This document shows, one piece after another, positions 8,715-17,176 of a stretch of DNA of 64,000 nt (the first letter of the stretch is position 1; every line of letters begins with the position of its first letter). The position numbers and the translations under genes are program-made. The DNA comes from Burkholderia sp. H160. Lineage in GTDB: Bacteria > Pseudomonadota > Gammaproteobacteria > Burkholderiales > Burkholderiaceae. The notes under the pieces were generated by a model. It was not told the origin of the DNA. It did no database searches and worked only from the letters and a program-made list of their open reading frames with translations. The DNA is taken from the NCBI GenBank assembly GCA_000173575.1, contig ABYL01000001.1, forward strand, positions 124,001 through 188,000, read 5' to 3'.

Positions 8715-9941
8715 ATGCAAGTCCCCCTCGATCGACGAGGCGTGGCGCCGGCGCGCAACGCGAATTTCTTTCACGCCTTCATCCTGCTGAGCACCGTTAT
8801 CTGCGGCACGCTCGCGCCGACCGTCATCGGCCCCGTGCTGCCGGAAATACAGCGCTACTTCGCGAGCGTGCCCGGCATTGAAACGCTGGTGCCAGTCATC
8901 GTCACGATGCCGATGCTCGTGCTGGGCGTGCTGGCGGTCGTGATCGGTGCGATCAGCGACAGGATCGGGCGCAAGCGCGTGCTGGTCGGTGCACTGGTGC
9001 TGTATGCGCTGGCAGGAACCGCGCCGCTCTACCTCGATTCGATCTATACGATCCTCGCGAGCCGCGCGCTCGTCGGTCTGGCCGAAGCCGCGGTGATGAC
9101 CGTCAGCACCTCGTTGATCGGCGACTACTTCAGCGGAGCCAGGCGTGACCGTTACGCCTCGCTGCAGACGACGTTCGCATCGGTCTCGGCGTTCACCTTC
9201 AATCTGCTCGGTGGCGTGCTCGGCGAACATGGCTGGCGCACACCTTTCGCCGCCTATGCTTTGCCATTGCTGCTGGCGCCGCTAGTGCAGTTCTGCCTTT
9301 GGAACCCCACCCGCGCACACGACGGGCAATCCGCAGGAAGCAGCGCGAGCGCCGACGAACCGGAATTCAATGGCTGGCTTCTCGCGCTTGTCTGTGTCAT
9401 CTCCTTTGGCGTGGGCCTCGTATTCATGATCGTGCCGGTGCACCTGTCATTCATGCTGGTCGACCTGGGCACGCATGCACCGAACGAAATCGGTATGGCC
9501 TATGCGATGAACAGTCTAGGCGTCATCGTGGGCACGGCGATGTTCGGCTGGGTTCTCGTGAGGTTGGGCGTCCTGCAGCAACTGCTGATCGGCGCCACGC
9601 TGTGCGGTATCGGCTTCATCACGATGGGATCGGCGCATGACTATGCATCGCTGACGCTCGGCGCTGCCATCAACGGGGCGGGTTGCGGCGTGGTGCTGCC
9701 GGCCGTGATCAGTTGGGGATTGCGCTCGCTGCCGTTCTCCCGCCGTGGCATGGGCACCGGAGCCTTCACGGCGAGCCAGTTCATCGGCTACTTCTGCAGC
9801 CCGTTGCTCGTGATGCCGATGGTCGGCTCGTGGGGCTCGCGCTTCGCCGTGGTCGAAGGCTGGGGCTTCGCGTTGATCGCGATCGCCGCGGTGGGCTTCG
9901 TCGCATCGTTGCGCACGCGAAACCGTCTGACACTCAGCTGA
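8715..9941 (+). CDS. MFS transporter
   Basis: 408-residue inner-membrane major facilitator protein with about 12 predicted membrane helices in two halves joined by a hydrophilic loop (residues 197-216, rich in Ser, Ala, Asp and Glu). The loop 2-3 signature is present as GAISDRIGRKRVLVG at residues 80-94. Ribosome site GGAGA lies 8 bases before the ATG. It is followed after 18 bases by an SDR gene, suggesting that the transported compound is the SDR substrate. Direction of transport and substrate are unknown. Confidence 0.9.
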   Translation: MQVPLDRRGVAPARNANFFHAFILLSTVICGTLAPTVIGPVLPEIQRYFASVPGIETLVPVIVTMPMLVLGVLAVVIGAISDRIGRKRVLVGALVLYALAGTAPLYLDSIYTILASRALVGLAEAAVMTVSTSLIGDYFSGARRDRYASLQTTFASVSAFTFNLLGGVLGEHGWRTPFAAYALPLLLAPLVQFCLWNPTRAHDGQSAGSSASADEPEFNGWLLALVCVISFGVGLVFMIVPVHLSFMLVDLGTHAPNEIGMAYAMNSLGVIVGTAMFGWVLVRLGVLQQLLIGATLCGIGFITMGSAHDYASLTLGAAINGAGCGVVLPAVISWGLRSLPFSRRGMGTGAFTASQFIGYFCSPLLVMPMVGSWGSRFAVVEGWGFALIAIAAVGFVASLRTRNRLTLS

Positions 9942-9959
9942 TCCGTTACGAGGCCCATC

Positions 9960-10766
9960 ATGAAGTCTGTTTTCAAGCACGCACTGCCCATCCAGGAAGG
10001 CGATCGTCTACGCGGCAAGGTCGCCGTGGTAACCGGCATCGGCAGCGGGATCGGTCGAGCCTGTGCCCTGATGTTTGCGGCTCAGGGCGCCCGGGTGATC
10101 GGCTGCGATATCGATGCCGTTGCTGCCGAACAAACCGTCAGCGAGGCGCGCGAGCGCGGCTTTGCCCTTGATAGCCTGCATCCGTGCGACCTCACCGACC
10201 CCGCTGGAGCCGCTCGCCTTGTCGAATACGCGGTAGCGCGGCATGGCGGCTTCGACATCCTCGTCAACGCGGCGGCGTTCGGGGCGTTCGCCTGGCTGCA
10301 GGACATGGACTATGAGAGCCAGTGGCGCCGCACGCTCACGGGCGAACTCGACATTGTCTTCCTGCTCTGCAAGGCCGCGTGGCCCGTGCTGATCGGGCGC
10401 GGCGGCGGTTCGGTGATCAACTTCGCCTCGGCCAACGCAGCGGTCGCCCTCGAAGGGTCGCCGGCGGTCGCGCACTGCGCCGGTAAGGGCGGCGTGCTCG
10501 CGATGACGCGCCAGTTGGCGATGGAAGGCGGTCCACACGGCATTCGGGTCAACAGCATATCGCCCGCGCTGGTCGAAACGGCGGCGACGCGTGCGCATAT
10601 GCAGGCGCAACCTGAATTCCTTGAACGCGCGCTCGGCAAGATGATGGTCAAGCGCGTCGGCCAGCCCGAGGACGTCGCCTGGTGTGCGCTCTTTCTCGCT
10701 TCCGATGAGGCGAGCTGGGTCAGCGCTGCCGACTTCCCGATAGACGGCGGCGCGACGGCCTGGTAG
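9960..10766 (+). CDS. SDR family oxidoreductase with His at the catalytic Tyr position
   Basis: 268-residue short-chain dehydrogenase. The cofactor motif is GIGSGIG (residues 26-32) and the NAA motif is LVNAAAFG. The catalytic Ser region is NFASANAA. At the usual YxxxK the sequence reads AHCAGKGG, so the Tyr is replaced by His four residues before the conserved Lys. Subgroups with this change exist, but activity may differ. The C-terminal FPIDGGATAW is typical. A degraded relative lies directly downstream on the other strand. Start has GAGG before ATG. Confidence 0.9.
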   Translation: MKSVFKHALPIQEGDRLRGKVAVVTGIGSGIGRACALMFAAQGARVIGCDIDAVAAEQTVSEARERGFALDSLHPCDLTDPAGAARLVEYAVARHGGFDILVNAAAFGAFAWLQDMDYESQWRRTLTGELDIVFLLCKAAWPVLIGRGGGSVINFASANAAVALEGSPAVAHCAGKGGVLAMTRQLAMEGGPHGIRVNSISPALVETAATRAHMQAQPEFLERALGKMMVKRVGQPEDVAWCALFLASDEASWVSAADFPIDGGATAW

Positions 10767-10803
10767 GGCGTCGCGCTCCGGCAATTCCCACTTCATGTAT
10801 ATG

Positions 10804-10827
10804 GCTACGCCTCGAAAGAGGCGTAGC
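10804..10827. terminator. Strong hairpin between convergent genes
   Basis: A perfect 10-bp stem (GCTACGCCTC at 10804-10813, GAGGCGTAGC at 10818-10827) closed by a GAAA loop. No T-run follows on either strand. It lies 38 bases after the SDR stop, so it is probably the 3' end or a stabilising hairpin of the plus-strand MFS-SDR transcript. Confidence 0.55.
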
Positions 10828-10872
10828 AGCAAAGTAGCAAGTCTCCAGATCCCGGCCTAACCGCTTCGCGCG

Positions 10873-11178
10873 CTACCTGGCCGTGACGCCAACATTGGCA
10901 GCACAATCGTCGCCAGTTGCGTAACGAGCCGCGTCAAAGCACAGCCAGAGCGCGCACTCCGCGACATCGGCCTGCTCCCCAGCACGTTTCCGCATGTTCT
11001 TTTCGAGGACGTTCGCTTCGAGCGCCGGATCGCGCGCGAGATGAGCCTGCATTGCCGCGTCATTGGCCGAAGCGAAATTGACGATCGAAGCCACGCCGCT
11101 TTTCTAGAGAAGCGGCCACGCCGCGCGGCACATCAGAAACACGATATCGAGCTCGCTCGTCAACGTGCGTTGCGGTGC
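10873..11178 (-). pseudogene. SDR gene remnant with internal deletion and stop
   Basis: Reading minus, the frame gives RTLTSELDIVFLMCRAAWPLL, then a TAG stop at 11106-11104, then GVASIVNFASANDAAMQAHL and the C-terminal SDR part ending in GVTAR. It closely follows the intact SDR at 9960-10766 (LTGELDIVFLLCKAAWP, INFASANAA, RAHMQAQPEFLE). The segment with the catalytic Lys is missing between SAN and AAMQ, and the N-terminal half is absent. It is therefore a truncated, internally deleted paralogue. It ends just beside the porin terminator. Confidence 0.8.
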
Positions 11179-11182
11179 TCGC

Positions 11183-11220
11183 AAAAAGAAAAGGCGGCGC
11201 GCATGCACGATGCGGCCGCC
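11183..11220 (-). terminator. Intrinsic terminator of the porin gene
   Basis: On the minus strand: GGCGGC CGCAT, loop CGTGC, ATGCG, one bulged C, GCCGCC, then TTTTCTTTTT. This is an 11-bp stem with one bulge and a U-rich tail, 29 bases after the porin stop codon. Confidence 0.85.
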
Positions 11221-11248
11221 ATCAACTCCATCTGACCAGGAAGTCCGG

Positions 11249-12322
11249 TTAGAAGTTGTGGGTGATCCCGATGGAGCCACCGGTCGTTGTCCCTGTCGGG
11301 GCGAACATGGTGGTGCCCCCCAGACCCATCGACAGACCGATATCCTGCGTACCCTTGTTGTTCACCGCGCCGAACTGGGCATAAAGCGAGGTGCGTTTCG
11401 AGAGGAAGTAAACCGCGCCTATCGACCCCAACAAGGTATGGCTGCCAGATTCATTGCGGTTGTTGGCATGATAGACACCGGCGCTCACGTCGAGGGCCGG
11501 CGTGATCATGTAATCGAGACCACCGAGGTACACATCCTCATTAGCGCCGGCTGCAACCTTGAGCTTCATGTACGAGGCCTTCGCGGTCAACGAACCGAAC
11601 GTGTACGTCGCGCCGATCAACTTGCCAGTGAGGGCCTCGGTGGTCGGCGGCGTTGTTGACACCGTGCCGCCCGCGTTCCCGTTGAAATAAGCGGCATTGA
11701 TGCCGAGCCCCTGCCAGTGGTAGCTCAAATTGGCGGAATATTGACGGCCGGACTGGAAGTTCCCCGCAACGCCGCCAAAGCTGAACAACGCGCTACCTTG
11801 AAGGCCCCCCAGCACCGGGCTTGTGTACTGTATGGAATTCGGGGTGAAAATACCCGTCGCGCCCGAAGTGGTCGCGAGGAAGACCATCGAACTACCGAAG
11901 TTGGACAGGTTGCGCGGGTCCTGAAAAACCATCGACATGAAGAACGGAGATTGCTGCAGGCCAGCGTGGACCTCGCCAAAGCCGCCTTTCAGCCCAACCC
12001 ATGCGTCGCGGCCAAATAAGTTGCCGTTGGAGTTGTTAAAGCCGCCAGTATTGGCGGAGAAACCGCTTTCGAGCTTGAACACCGCCGAGAGTCCACCGCC
12101 AAGGTCCTCGGTTCCAGTGAAGCCGAATATTGACGGCATGTTGCCGCTGTCATTAAAGGCGATCAGCTTGCCACTGTTCGCAGTGGTTTTGCTCATGTAA
12201 ATCAAACCCGCGTCATAAATGCCATACAGCGAGACACTACTTTGCGCGTGAGCTGCACCGGCAAAAAACATAGCGGAAGCCATCGCGATTGCGGACCTGC
12301 CAATATGCACCTTCTTCATCAA
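11249..12322 (-). CDS. Gram-negative porin (Burkholderia type)
   Basis: 357-residue outer-membrane trimeric beta-barrel of the OmpC-like Burkholderia porin family. It has a signal peptide cut after AGAAHA (residue 26), then QSSVSLYGIYDAGL, the usual first strand. The constriction motifs GFTGTEDLGGGLSAVFKLESGF and FGRDAWVGLKGGFGEVHAG are present in order, and the chain ends in Phe (GITHNF), required for barrel assembly. Ribosome site AAGGAGA lies 7 bases before the ATG. It has its own terminator. Neighbouring transport clusters suggest it lets their substrate in. Confidence 0.95.
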   Translation of the reverse strand: MMKKVHIGRSAIAMASAMFFAGAAHAQSSVSLYGIYDAGLIYMSKTTANSGKLIAFNDSGNMPSIFGFTGTEDLGGGLSAVFKLESGFSANTGGFNNSNGNLFGRDAWVGLKGGFGEVHAGLQQSPFFMSMVFQDPRNLSNFGSSMVFLATTSGATGIFTPNSIQYTSPVLGGLQGSALFSFGGVAGNFQSGRQYSANLSYHWQGLGINAAYFNGNAGGTVSTTPPTTEALTGKLIGATYTFGSLTAKASYMKLKVAAGANEDVYLGGLDYMITPALDVSAGVYHANNRNESGSHTLLGSIGAVYFLSKRTSLYAQFGAVNNKGTQDIGLSMGLGGTTMFAPTGTTTGGSIGITHNF

Positions 12323-12760
12323 AGTCTCCTTACCTGATAAATATATTTATTCGTACTTCCTTACTGCTTATTTCCCCCGTCAGACTTTCAATGCCGCTGC
12401 GAGAAGACCCACGCTACGTCGGACCATTGGGGAAGCGGGGGCGAACGCCGTTACGCTCAATCGAGTCGAAGGCCGATTGCAGAAGCGATTGGCCATGATG
12501 TGTTGAGCGGGATCAATTTGCGAAACTAGCTATTTCCTGCTCTTTAGCTGCAACTCAAATCGAATTGGCATTTCGGCGTTGGCCCGATTCGGAATGTACA
12601 GATCTTGAATGCTCGCGACAATTGATTCCGAATGAACGCATGAATTGATCGCGTCGGAAGGTGCATTGCCCGCGACCGTAACCGGCGATATCCACTTCTC
12701 GTCTGGGCAACACGAAAGCGAGCGTCCACGTGTATCGTATGGGCGCACGGGACGACGTCG
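12323..12760. other. Intergenic region upstream of porin
   Basis: 438 bases. The AT-rich first part holds the porin promoter and the palindrome at 12337-12350. The rest contains only an open frame on the minus strand at 12530-12748 (72 codons, ending FELQLKSRK) that I do not recognise; it lacks a ribosome site and may be decayed coding DNA. Confidence 0.5.
12337..12350. promoter_or_regulatory. AT-rich palindrome in porin leader
   Basis: Perfect 14-bp palindrome ATAAATATATTTAT centred 21 bases upstream of the porin ATG, in a window otherwise far richer in GC. It may be a regulator site or part of the promoter or leader. Confidence 0.4.
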
Positions 12761-13543
12761 TTACGACCCATCAGAGATGACCGTCCCCCCATCAACAACG
12801 ATGGTCTGACCGGAAACGAAGGCACCACCGTCGCAGGCAAGAAAGAGCGCCGTCGCCGCGATCTCGTCCGGCTCGCCAACCCGACGCAGAGGCGTCAGCG
12901 ACAGCCTGCGTTGCATGAACTGCGGATCATCCATCATTGTGCGGGAGAGCGGCGTGCGGATCAGGCCCGGTGCGATCGCATTGGCTCGTATGTTCCGCGG
13001 TCCCCATTCGACGGCCAGGTTACGCGCGAGCTGCGCGAGCGAGGCCTTCGTCAGGCCGTAAAGACCGATGGCCTTGTTCCCGCGCAGCGCCGCAATCGAA
13101 GCCATGAGAGTGATCGACCCGCCGCCCTTTTGCGCCATTGCAGGTGCAAGCACCGAGGTGATCCTGTGCGCGCTGCAGAGGTTGACCGCCATCACCTGAT
13201 TCCAGTCGGATTCACTCACGTCGGCGAGCGAACCGGCGGGACCTTGCATGCCTGCATTCAGGACAAGTCCATCCGGAATAACGCCTTCGCTCACGAGATC
13301 GAGCATGCATTGCCTCACGCCATCGAGATCGGCAAGATCGAACGGCAGCGCGCGATGGCCGGCCTCCGTGGTTCCGAGATTGGCGAGCGCCGTTTGCGCG
13401 GCGGTTTCGTTGTAGTCCGAGACGATGAGGCGTGCACCGGCCGATGCGAACAGCGCGGCGACTGCGCTGCCCAGCCCGCCGGCAGCACCGGTGACAAGGA
13501 TCGTCTTGTTCTCGAGGCTGAACAGCCTGCGGTAGTCGGTCAT
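12761..13543 (-). CDS. SDR family oxidoreductase
   Basis: 260-residue classical short-chain dehydrogenase. Cofactor motif GAAGGLG (residues 19-25), LNAGM in place of NNAG, catalytic Ser in LMASIAAL and YxxxK as YGLTKAS. The C-terminal TIVVDGG is typical. Its ATG overlaps the cupin stop in TGATG, so it is the last gene of the LIV-importer operon read from 19.3 kb. Likely a catabolic dehydrogenase acting on the imported compound. Confidence 0.92.
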   Translation of the reverse strand: MTDYRRLFSLENKTILVTGAAGGLGSAVAALFASAGARLIVSDYNETAAQTALANLGTTEAGHRALPFDLADLDGVRQCMLDLVSEGVIPDGLVLNAGMQGPAGSLADVSESDWNQVMAVNLCSAHRITSVLAPAMAQKGGGSITLMASIAALRGNKAIGLYGLTKASLAQLARNLAVEWGPRNIRANAIAPGLIRTPLSRTMMDDPQFMQRRLSLTPLRRVGEPDEIAATALFLACDGGAFVSGQTIVVDGGTVISDGS

Positions 13544-14124
13544 CAGCGCGGCTCCAGCTGTTCCCTGATTTCAGGCGCGAAAACCCCGTCGATCAGGATG
13601 AACAGCATTCTTGCCATCTTGTCCGAGCGGTTGGCCCAGGCGTGGTTGGTGCCGCGCTGGATGACGACCGAGCCAGGTGTGAGTGTGACCTCTTCACGAT
13701 CGAGGATCAGCACGAGCTCCCCTTCGATCAGAATTCCGTAATCGACTGACTCCGTGCGGTGCATCAGCGGATGCGGCGAATCCGCCTCAACCGTCGATGC
13801 TTCCACGCTGCCGATCTCGCTGAAGGCGGATTTCATCTGTGCCGCACCGTGCTTCAGGAACTCTTCGGTGTCGGGTGGGATATCGACGAAGCGAATTCGG
13901 GTGCCGTCCTTCGGCGGTGGCAGCATCAGCGGACCGGTTAGCGGATCGGCGCTGTTATCAATCGGTGCCGGGGTCGCCAGCGTCGCCCATACTTCATGAA
14001 ACGCCGTGCCGGGAATTGCGGCCAGCATACGCGGCAAAATTCCACGGTCGGAAACGACGATCGCCTTGCCCTCGATATCGTGGCCGGTGACGATGCGGCG
14101 TACGGTCGGCAGAGCCTGTTGCAT
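13543..14124 (-). CDS. Cupin domain protein
   Basis: 193-residue protein with one C-terminal cupin (residues about 115-185): HRTESVDYGILIEGELVLIL and PGSVVIQRGTNHAWANRSD carry the two conserved cupin blocks, with His residues suitable for a metal. The N-terminal 100 residues have no family I recognise. The start MQQALPTV was chosen because upstream sequence overlaps the preceding intergenic DNA and is unlike the family. Stop and next start are coupled in TGATG. It may be a small isomerase, dioxygenase or sensor of the imported substrate. Confidence 0.8.
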   Translation of the reverse strand: MQQALPTVRRIVTGHDIEGKAIVVSDRGILPRMLAAIPGTAFHEVWATLATPAPIDNSADPLTGPLMLPPPKDGTRIRFVDIPPDTEEFLKHGAAQMKSAFSEIGSVEASTVEADSPHPLMHRTESVDYGILIEGELVLILDREEVTLTPGSVVIQRGTNHAWANRSDKMARMLFILIDGVFAPEIREQLEPR

Positions 14125-14201
14125 CGAATGAACTCCTTTGTGATGCGCATCGAGCGGGGCTGAGACGCCGATGGAGAAGGCCCGTCCGCTGCTTTCCGAA
14201 A

Positions 14202-14624
14202 CTAGTGCGGTATGCCCATTTCGATCACCTCGCCAGTCAGCTTCGTGTTCCTGAAACTGTTGTAGGCGACAGTAATGGAGGTGAAGCGCCCCCCTTCGAT
14301 TTCGTACAGAATCAGGCCACGATAGTCGAAGCGTTCCCCTTTCTCGACGAGGCCGAACAGCGTGTCGGCCTTGTCCAGCGCGGTGAACTGTGTCCACATG
14401 CTGATCGCCAGCGTATCGGCGTTGCTAATGAAACGCAGGACGTTCAGCTTCTCCTCGAAAAATGGCCATATCTTGTCTTCGTAGTGCTCGCGCATTCCGG
14501 CCGAGCCGGTGAAGGTCAACGCGCCGTTGACCATCTTCATGTCCGGCGCGATGAACTCGTCGAAGGCCGATGAATCGCGCGCGTTGAAGCGGCGGATATA
14601 TTCGTCAAAGCGTGAACGTTCCAT
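14202..14624 (-). CDS. NTF2-like (SnoaL-type) protein
   Basis: 140-residue cone-shaped NTF2-fold protein. MERSRFDEYIRRFNARD, FDEFIAPDMKMVNG, REHYEDKIWPFFEEK and the late FDYRGLILYEIEGGRFTSI strands match the SnoaL-like ketosteroid-isomerase/dehydratase group. The start is set at MERSRFDE where the fold begins; 14 bases separate it from the LivM stop. In catabolic operons such proteins often work as isomerases or small dehydratases, or as partners of ring-hydroxylating enzymes; here the role is unknown. Confidence 0.8.
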   Translation of the reverse strand: MERSRFDEYIRRFNARDSSAFDEFIAPDMKMVNGALTFTGSAGMREHYEDKIWPFFEEKLNVLRFISNADTLAISMWTQFTALDKADTLFGLVEKGERFDYRGLILYEIEGGRFTSITVAYNSFRNTKLTGEVIEMGIPH

Positions 14625-14638
14625 GACTGATTTCGACC

Positions 14639-15604
14639 TCACATCGCCCGGCGGATTGCGAGCCAGTTCATCCCGAGCTTGTCGCGCAGGAGCGGCCACA
14701 AGCCGGCTGGGCTGTAGAGCATGGTCGCCACCGCGACTGCGCCCATGGCAACCAGGTACCATGTGCCGGACAGTGGCAGGACAACGGTGAGCAACTGCCT
14801 TAGCACGAAGTAGATCAGCGTGCCCAGGATCGGCCCTTCGAGCGTGCCGATCCCTCCAACCACGACCACGAACGTCATGATTGCGGTCCAATCCGCGGAA
14901 AGCGCGTTGCCCGGCTGGACAGTCAGTCCGCTCAGACAGCTCAGCGCCCCCGCCGCGGCGCAGCCGGCGGCCGACAGCACATAGGCGAGAAAGCGGTTGC
15001 GCCATACATCGACGCCAATGGTGCGAGCTGCCAACTCATTGTCGCGGACGCACATGAAAGCGAGGCCGGGCTTTGAGCGCAAAAGCCACAGGAAGCCCAG
15101 CACGGTCAGCAACACCATTGCGCCGCCGATGAGGAACATCTGCGATTCAAAGCGAGTGAAATCGATTCCCGAGATGTCGGACAGCGAAACCCCGCTGATG
15201 CCGCCCAACGCGTCCGTTTTCTGGACCGAAATCGTCACCACCTCAGCGACCACCCAGCTAGCGATTGCGAAATACGCGTCGCGCAGCCGAAACAGCGCGG
15301 GCGCGATGATGGCCGCGGCGCAGGCCCCGAAAACGAAGGCTACAGGGATACCCGCGTAGGGGGACATCCCGGCTGAGTTCGCAAACATGAAAAGAACGTA
15401 CCCGCCGGCGCCGAAGTACATCTGATGACCGAGCGATACGAGACCCGCATATCCGGCAAGAAAATTCCACATCGATGAGATGACGATAATGATGAACATC
15501 TCGTTGACGAGGTGCAGGGCTCCGTCGCCAAGAACCAAAGGTGCGATGGCGAGGAACGCAGCAAACAGCACAAAAGGAATCGATCTGAGGACTAGCTTGT
15601 TCAC
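14639..15604 (-). CDS. livM: LIV-type ABC importer permease (LivM-like)
   Basis: 321-residue inner-membrane permease with about 9-10 helices. The EAA-like loop of LivM proteins appears as RDNELAARTIGVDVWRNRF. The start is a GTG that overlaps the LivH stop as GTGA. It pairs with the LivH-like protein to form the channel of a branched-chain-amino-acid-type importer. In this operon with cupin, NTF2-like and SDR genes, the cargo is more likely an organic or aromatic acid than an amino acid. Confidence 0.9.
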   Translation of the reverse strand: MNKLVLRSIPFVLFAAFLAIAPLVLGDGALHLVNEMFIIIVISSMWNFLAGYAGLVSLGHQMYFGAGGYVLFMFANSAGMSPYAGIPVAFVFGACAAAIIAPALFRLRDAYFAIASWVVAEVVTISVQKTDALGGISGVSLSDISGIDFTRFESQMFLIGGAMVLLTVLGFLWLLRSKPGLAFMCVRDNELAARTIGVDVWRNRFLAYVLSAAGCAAAGALSCLSGLTVQPGNALSADWTAIMTFVVVVGGIGTLEGPILGTLIYFVLRQLLTVVLPLSGTWYLVAMGAVAVATMLYSPAGLWPLLRDKLGMNWLAIRRAM

Positions 15605-16467
15605 GATTTTGCTCCCAGCAGTCCATTCGGGCGAACGAGCAGGAAAACGAGAAAGAGAAGATGGGCGTAGAGCAGCCCTGAATTGGCATCGAACTGAAAA
15701 CTCATCAGTTGCACCACCCCGAGGAGGATGCCGGCGAGGAGCGCCCCCCAGATCGAACCCAGGCCGCCCAGCACGACGACTTCGAACGCGATCAGGATGC
15801 GGTCGACGCCCGAGGCCGCCGAAAAGGAAGTCCGCATGGCCAGCAGGACGCCTGCAACGGATGCCATGACGAACGAAATGCCCATGACGAGGCCGTAGAT
15901 TCTGGTCGGATTCACGCCCATCAATCTCACGATGTCGGGATTGTCGGCCGTGGCCCGGACCATTCGGCCAAAGGCGGTGCGAACGAGCACATACTGCAGG
16001 GCACTAAAGAGCAGGATCGAGATCGCCAGCGTGATGAGCGGCAACAGTCCGATATGGATACCGGCCACGGAGAAGGAATCCTGCGCCAGGGGCCCGGTCC
16101 TGAGTGCCATCGGATTCGAGCCGAATCCGGCCAGCATGAGATTGCGGATCACGATCGACACACCGAACGTGATCAGCATCGGCGGCAGCATGTCGCCGCC
16201 TCGAACGACCTTGTTCAACAGGGTCGTCTGGAACAGGTAGCCAACAGCGAACGCGATCACCGCCACCGGCACGATAGCGATGAGTGGGTCCATCCCTGGA
16301 GCGAGGGACGTGACCAGCAAGGCAACGAAGGCCGCGCCGACGATGAATTCTCCATGCGCGACGTTGATGACACGCATCACGCCAAAAACGACGGCCAGCC
16401 CCAGGCCAAGAATGCCGTATAAACCACCCAGCAATAGACCGTTGATAAGAGTTTCTACATAACTCAT
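15601..16467 (-). CDS. livH: LIV-type ABC importer permease (LivH-like)
   Basis: 288-residue permease. The N-terminal MSYVETLINGLLLGGLYGIL and the segment VINVAHGEFIVGAAF are the usual LivH start, and the cytoplasmic loop ATADNPDIVRLMGVNPTRIY is the ATPase-contact region. The start at MSYVETL lies 4 bases after the LivF stop; the ribosome site is GGGGTG. Part of the importer at 14.6-19.3 kb. Confidence 0.92.
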   Translation of the reverse strand: MSYVETLINGLLLGGLYGILGLGLAVVFGVMRVINVAHGEFIVGAAFVALLVTSLAPGMDPLIAIVPVAVIAFAVGYLFQTTLLNKVVRGGDMLPPMLITFGVSIVIRNLMLAGFGSNPMALRTGPLAQDSFSVAGIHIGLLPLITLAISILLFSALQYVLVRTAFGRMVRATADNPDIVRLMGVNPTRIYGLVMGISFVMASVAGVLLAMRTSFSAASGVDRILIAFEVVVLGGLGSIWGALLAGILLGVVQLMSFQFDANSGLLYAHLLFLVFLLVRPNGLLGAKS

Positions 16468-16471
16468 CCGG

Positions 16472-17176
16472 TTACACCCCAAAATATGCGGACGTCAGGC
16501 GGTCCATGTCAGCCGCCGCGGCATCGAATTCCAGCGTCACTTGTCCTTTCAGGAGGCAGATCAGGCGGTCCGACACGGTGAGGGCGCGCTTGATGTCCTG
16601 CTCCACAACGATCACCGCCGTGCCCTCGGCTCGAATAACGCCGAAGGATTCGTAGATTTGTCCGACGATGACCGGTGCCAGGCCAAGGGAAATTTCGTCA
16701 CAAAGCAGTACGCGCGGATTGGAGAGCAGCGCACGGCCAATCGCCACCATCTGCTGCTGGCCTCCCGAGAGCGTGGTGGCCATCTGCCTGGCGCGCTCGC
16801 GCAGAACGGGAAAGAGCTCGTAGACACGCTCGAGCGTCCAGGTCCCGCTTCGTCCTGTGAGCGTGCCCATCAGAAGATTCTCTTCTACGGTGAGCGAGGC
16901 AAACAGCATTCGCCCTTCCGGAACCATGGCAATGCCGGAACGCGCGATCATTTCCGCGGGCGTTGCAGTAATGTCGTTGCCCTCGTAGCGAATCCTGCCC
17001 TTCAGCTTTCGGTTCAGCCCGGTGAGCGCGCGCAGGATGGTCGATTTGCCCGCACCATTCGCCCCGACCAGCGCCAGGCATTCACCCTCGCCCAGCGTGA
17101 AGGAAACGCCGAATAGCGCCTGCATGTCGCCGTAGAACGCCTCGAGCGCGTCCACTTCAATGATGTTCGTCAACAC
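16472..17176 (-). CDS. livF: LIV-type ABC importer ATPase (LivF-like)
   Basis: 234-residue ATP-binding subunit. Walker A is GANGAGKST (residues 38-46), the Q-loop region lies before MVPEGRMLF, the signature is LSGGQQQMV, Walker B is VLLCDEISLGLAP and the switch His is replaced by VVEQD, as usual for LivF proteins. Its start overlaps the LivG gene by 20 bases. It energises the LivH-LivM channel together with LivG. Confidence 0.93.
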   Translation of the reverse strand: MLTNIIEVDALEAFYGDMQALFGVSFTLGEGECLALVGANGAGKSTILRALTGLNRKLKGRIRYEGNDITATPAEMIARSGIAMVPEGRMLFASLTVEENLLMGTLTGRSGTWTLERVYELFPVLRERARQMATTLSGGQQQMVAIGRALLSNPRVLLCDEISLGLAPVIVGQIYESFGVIRAEGTAVIVVEQDIKRALTVSDRLICLLKGQVTLEFDAAAADMDRLTSAYFGV

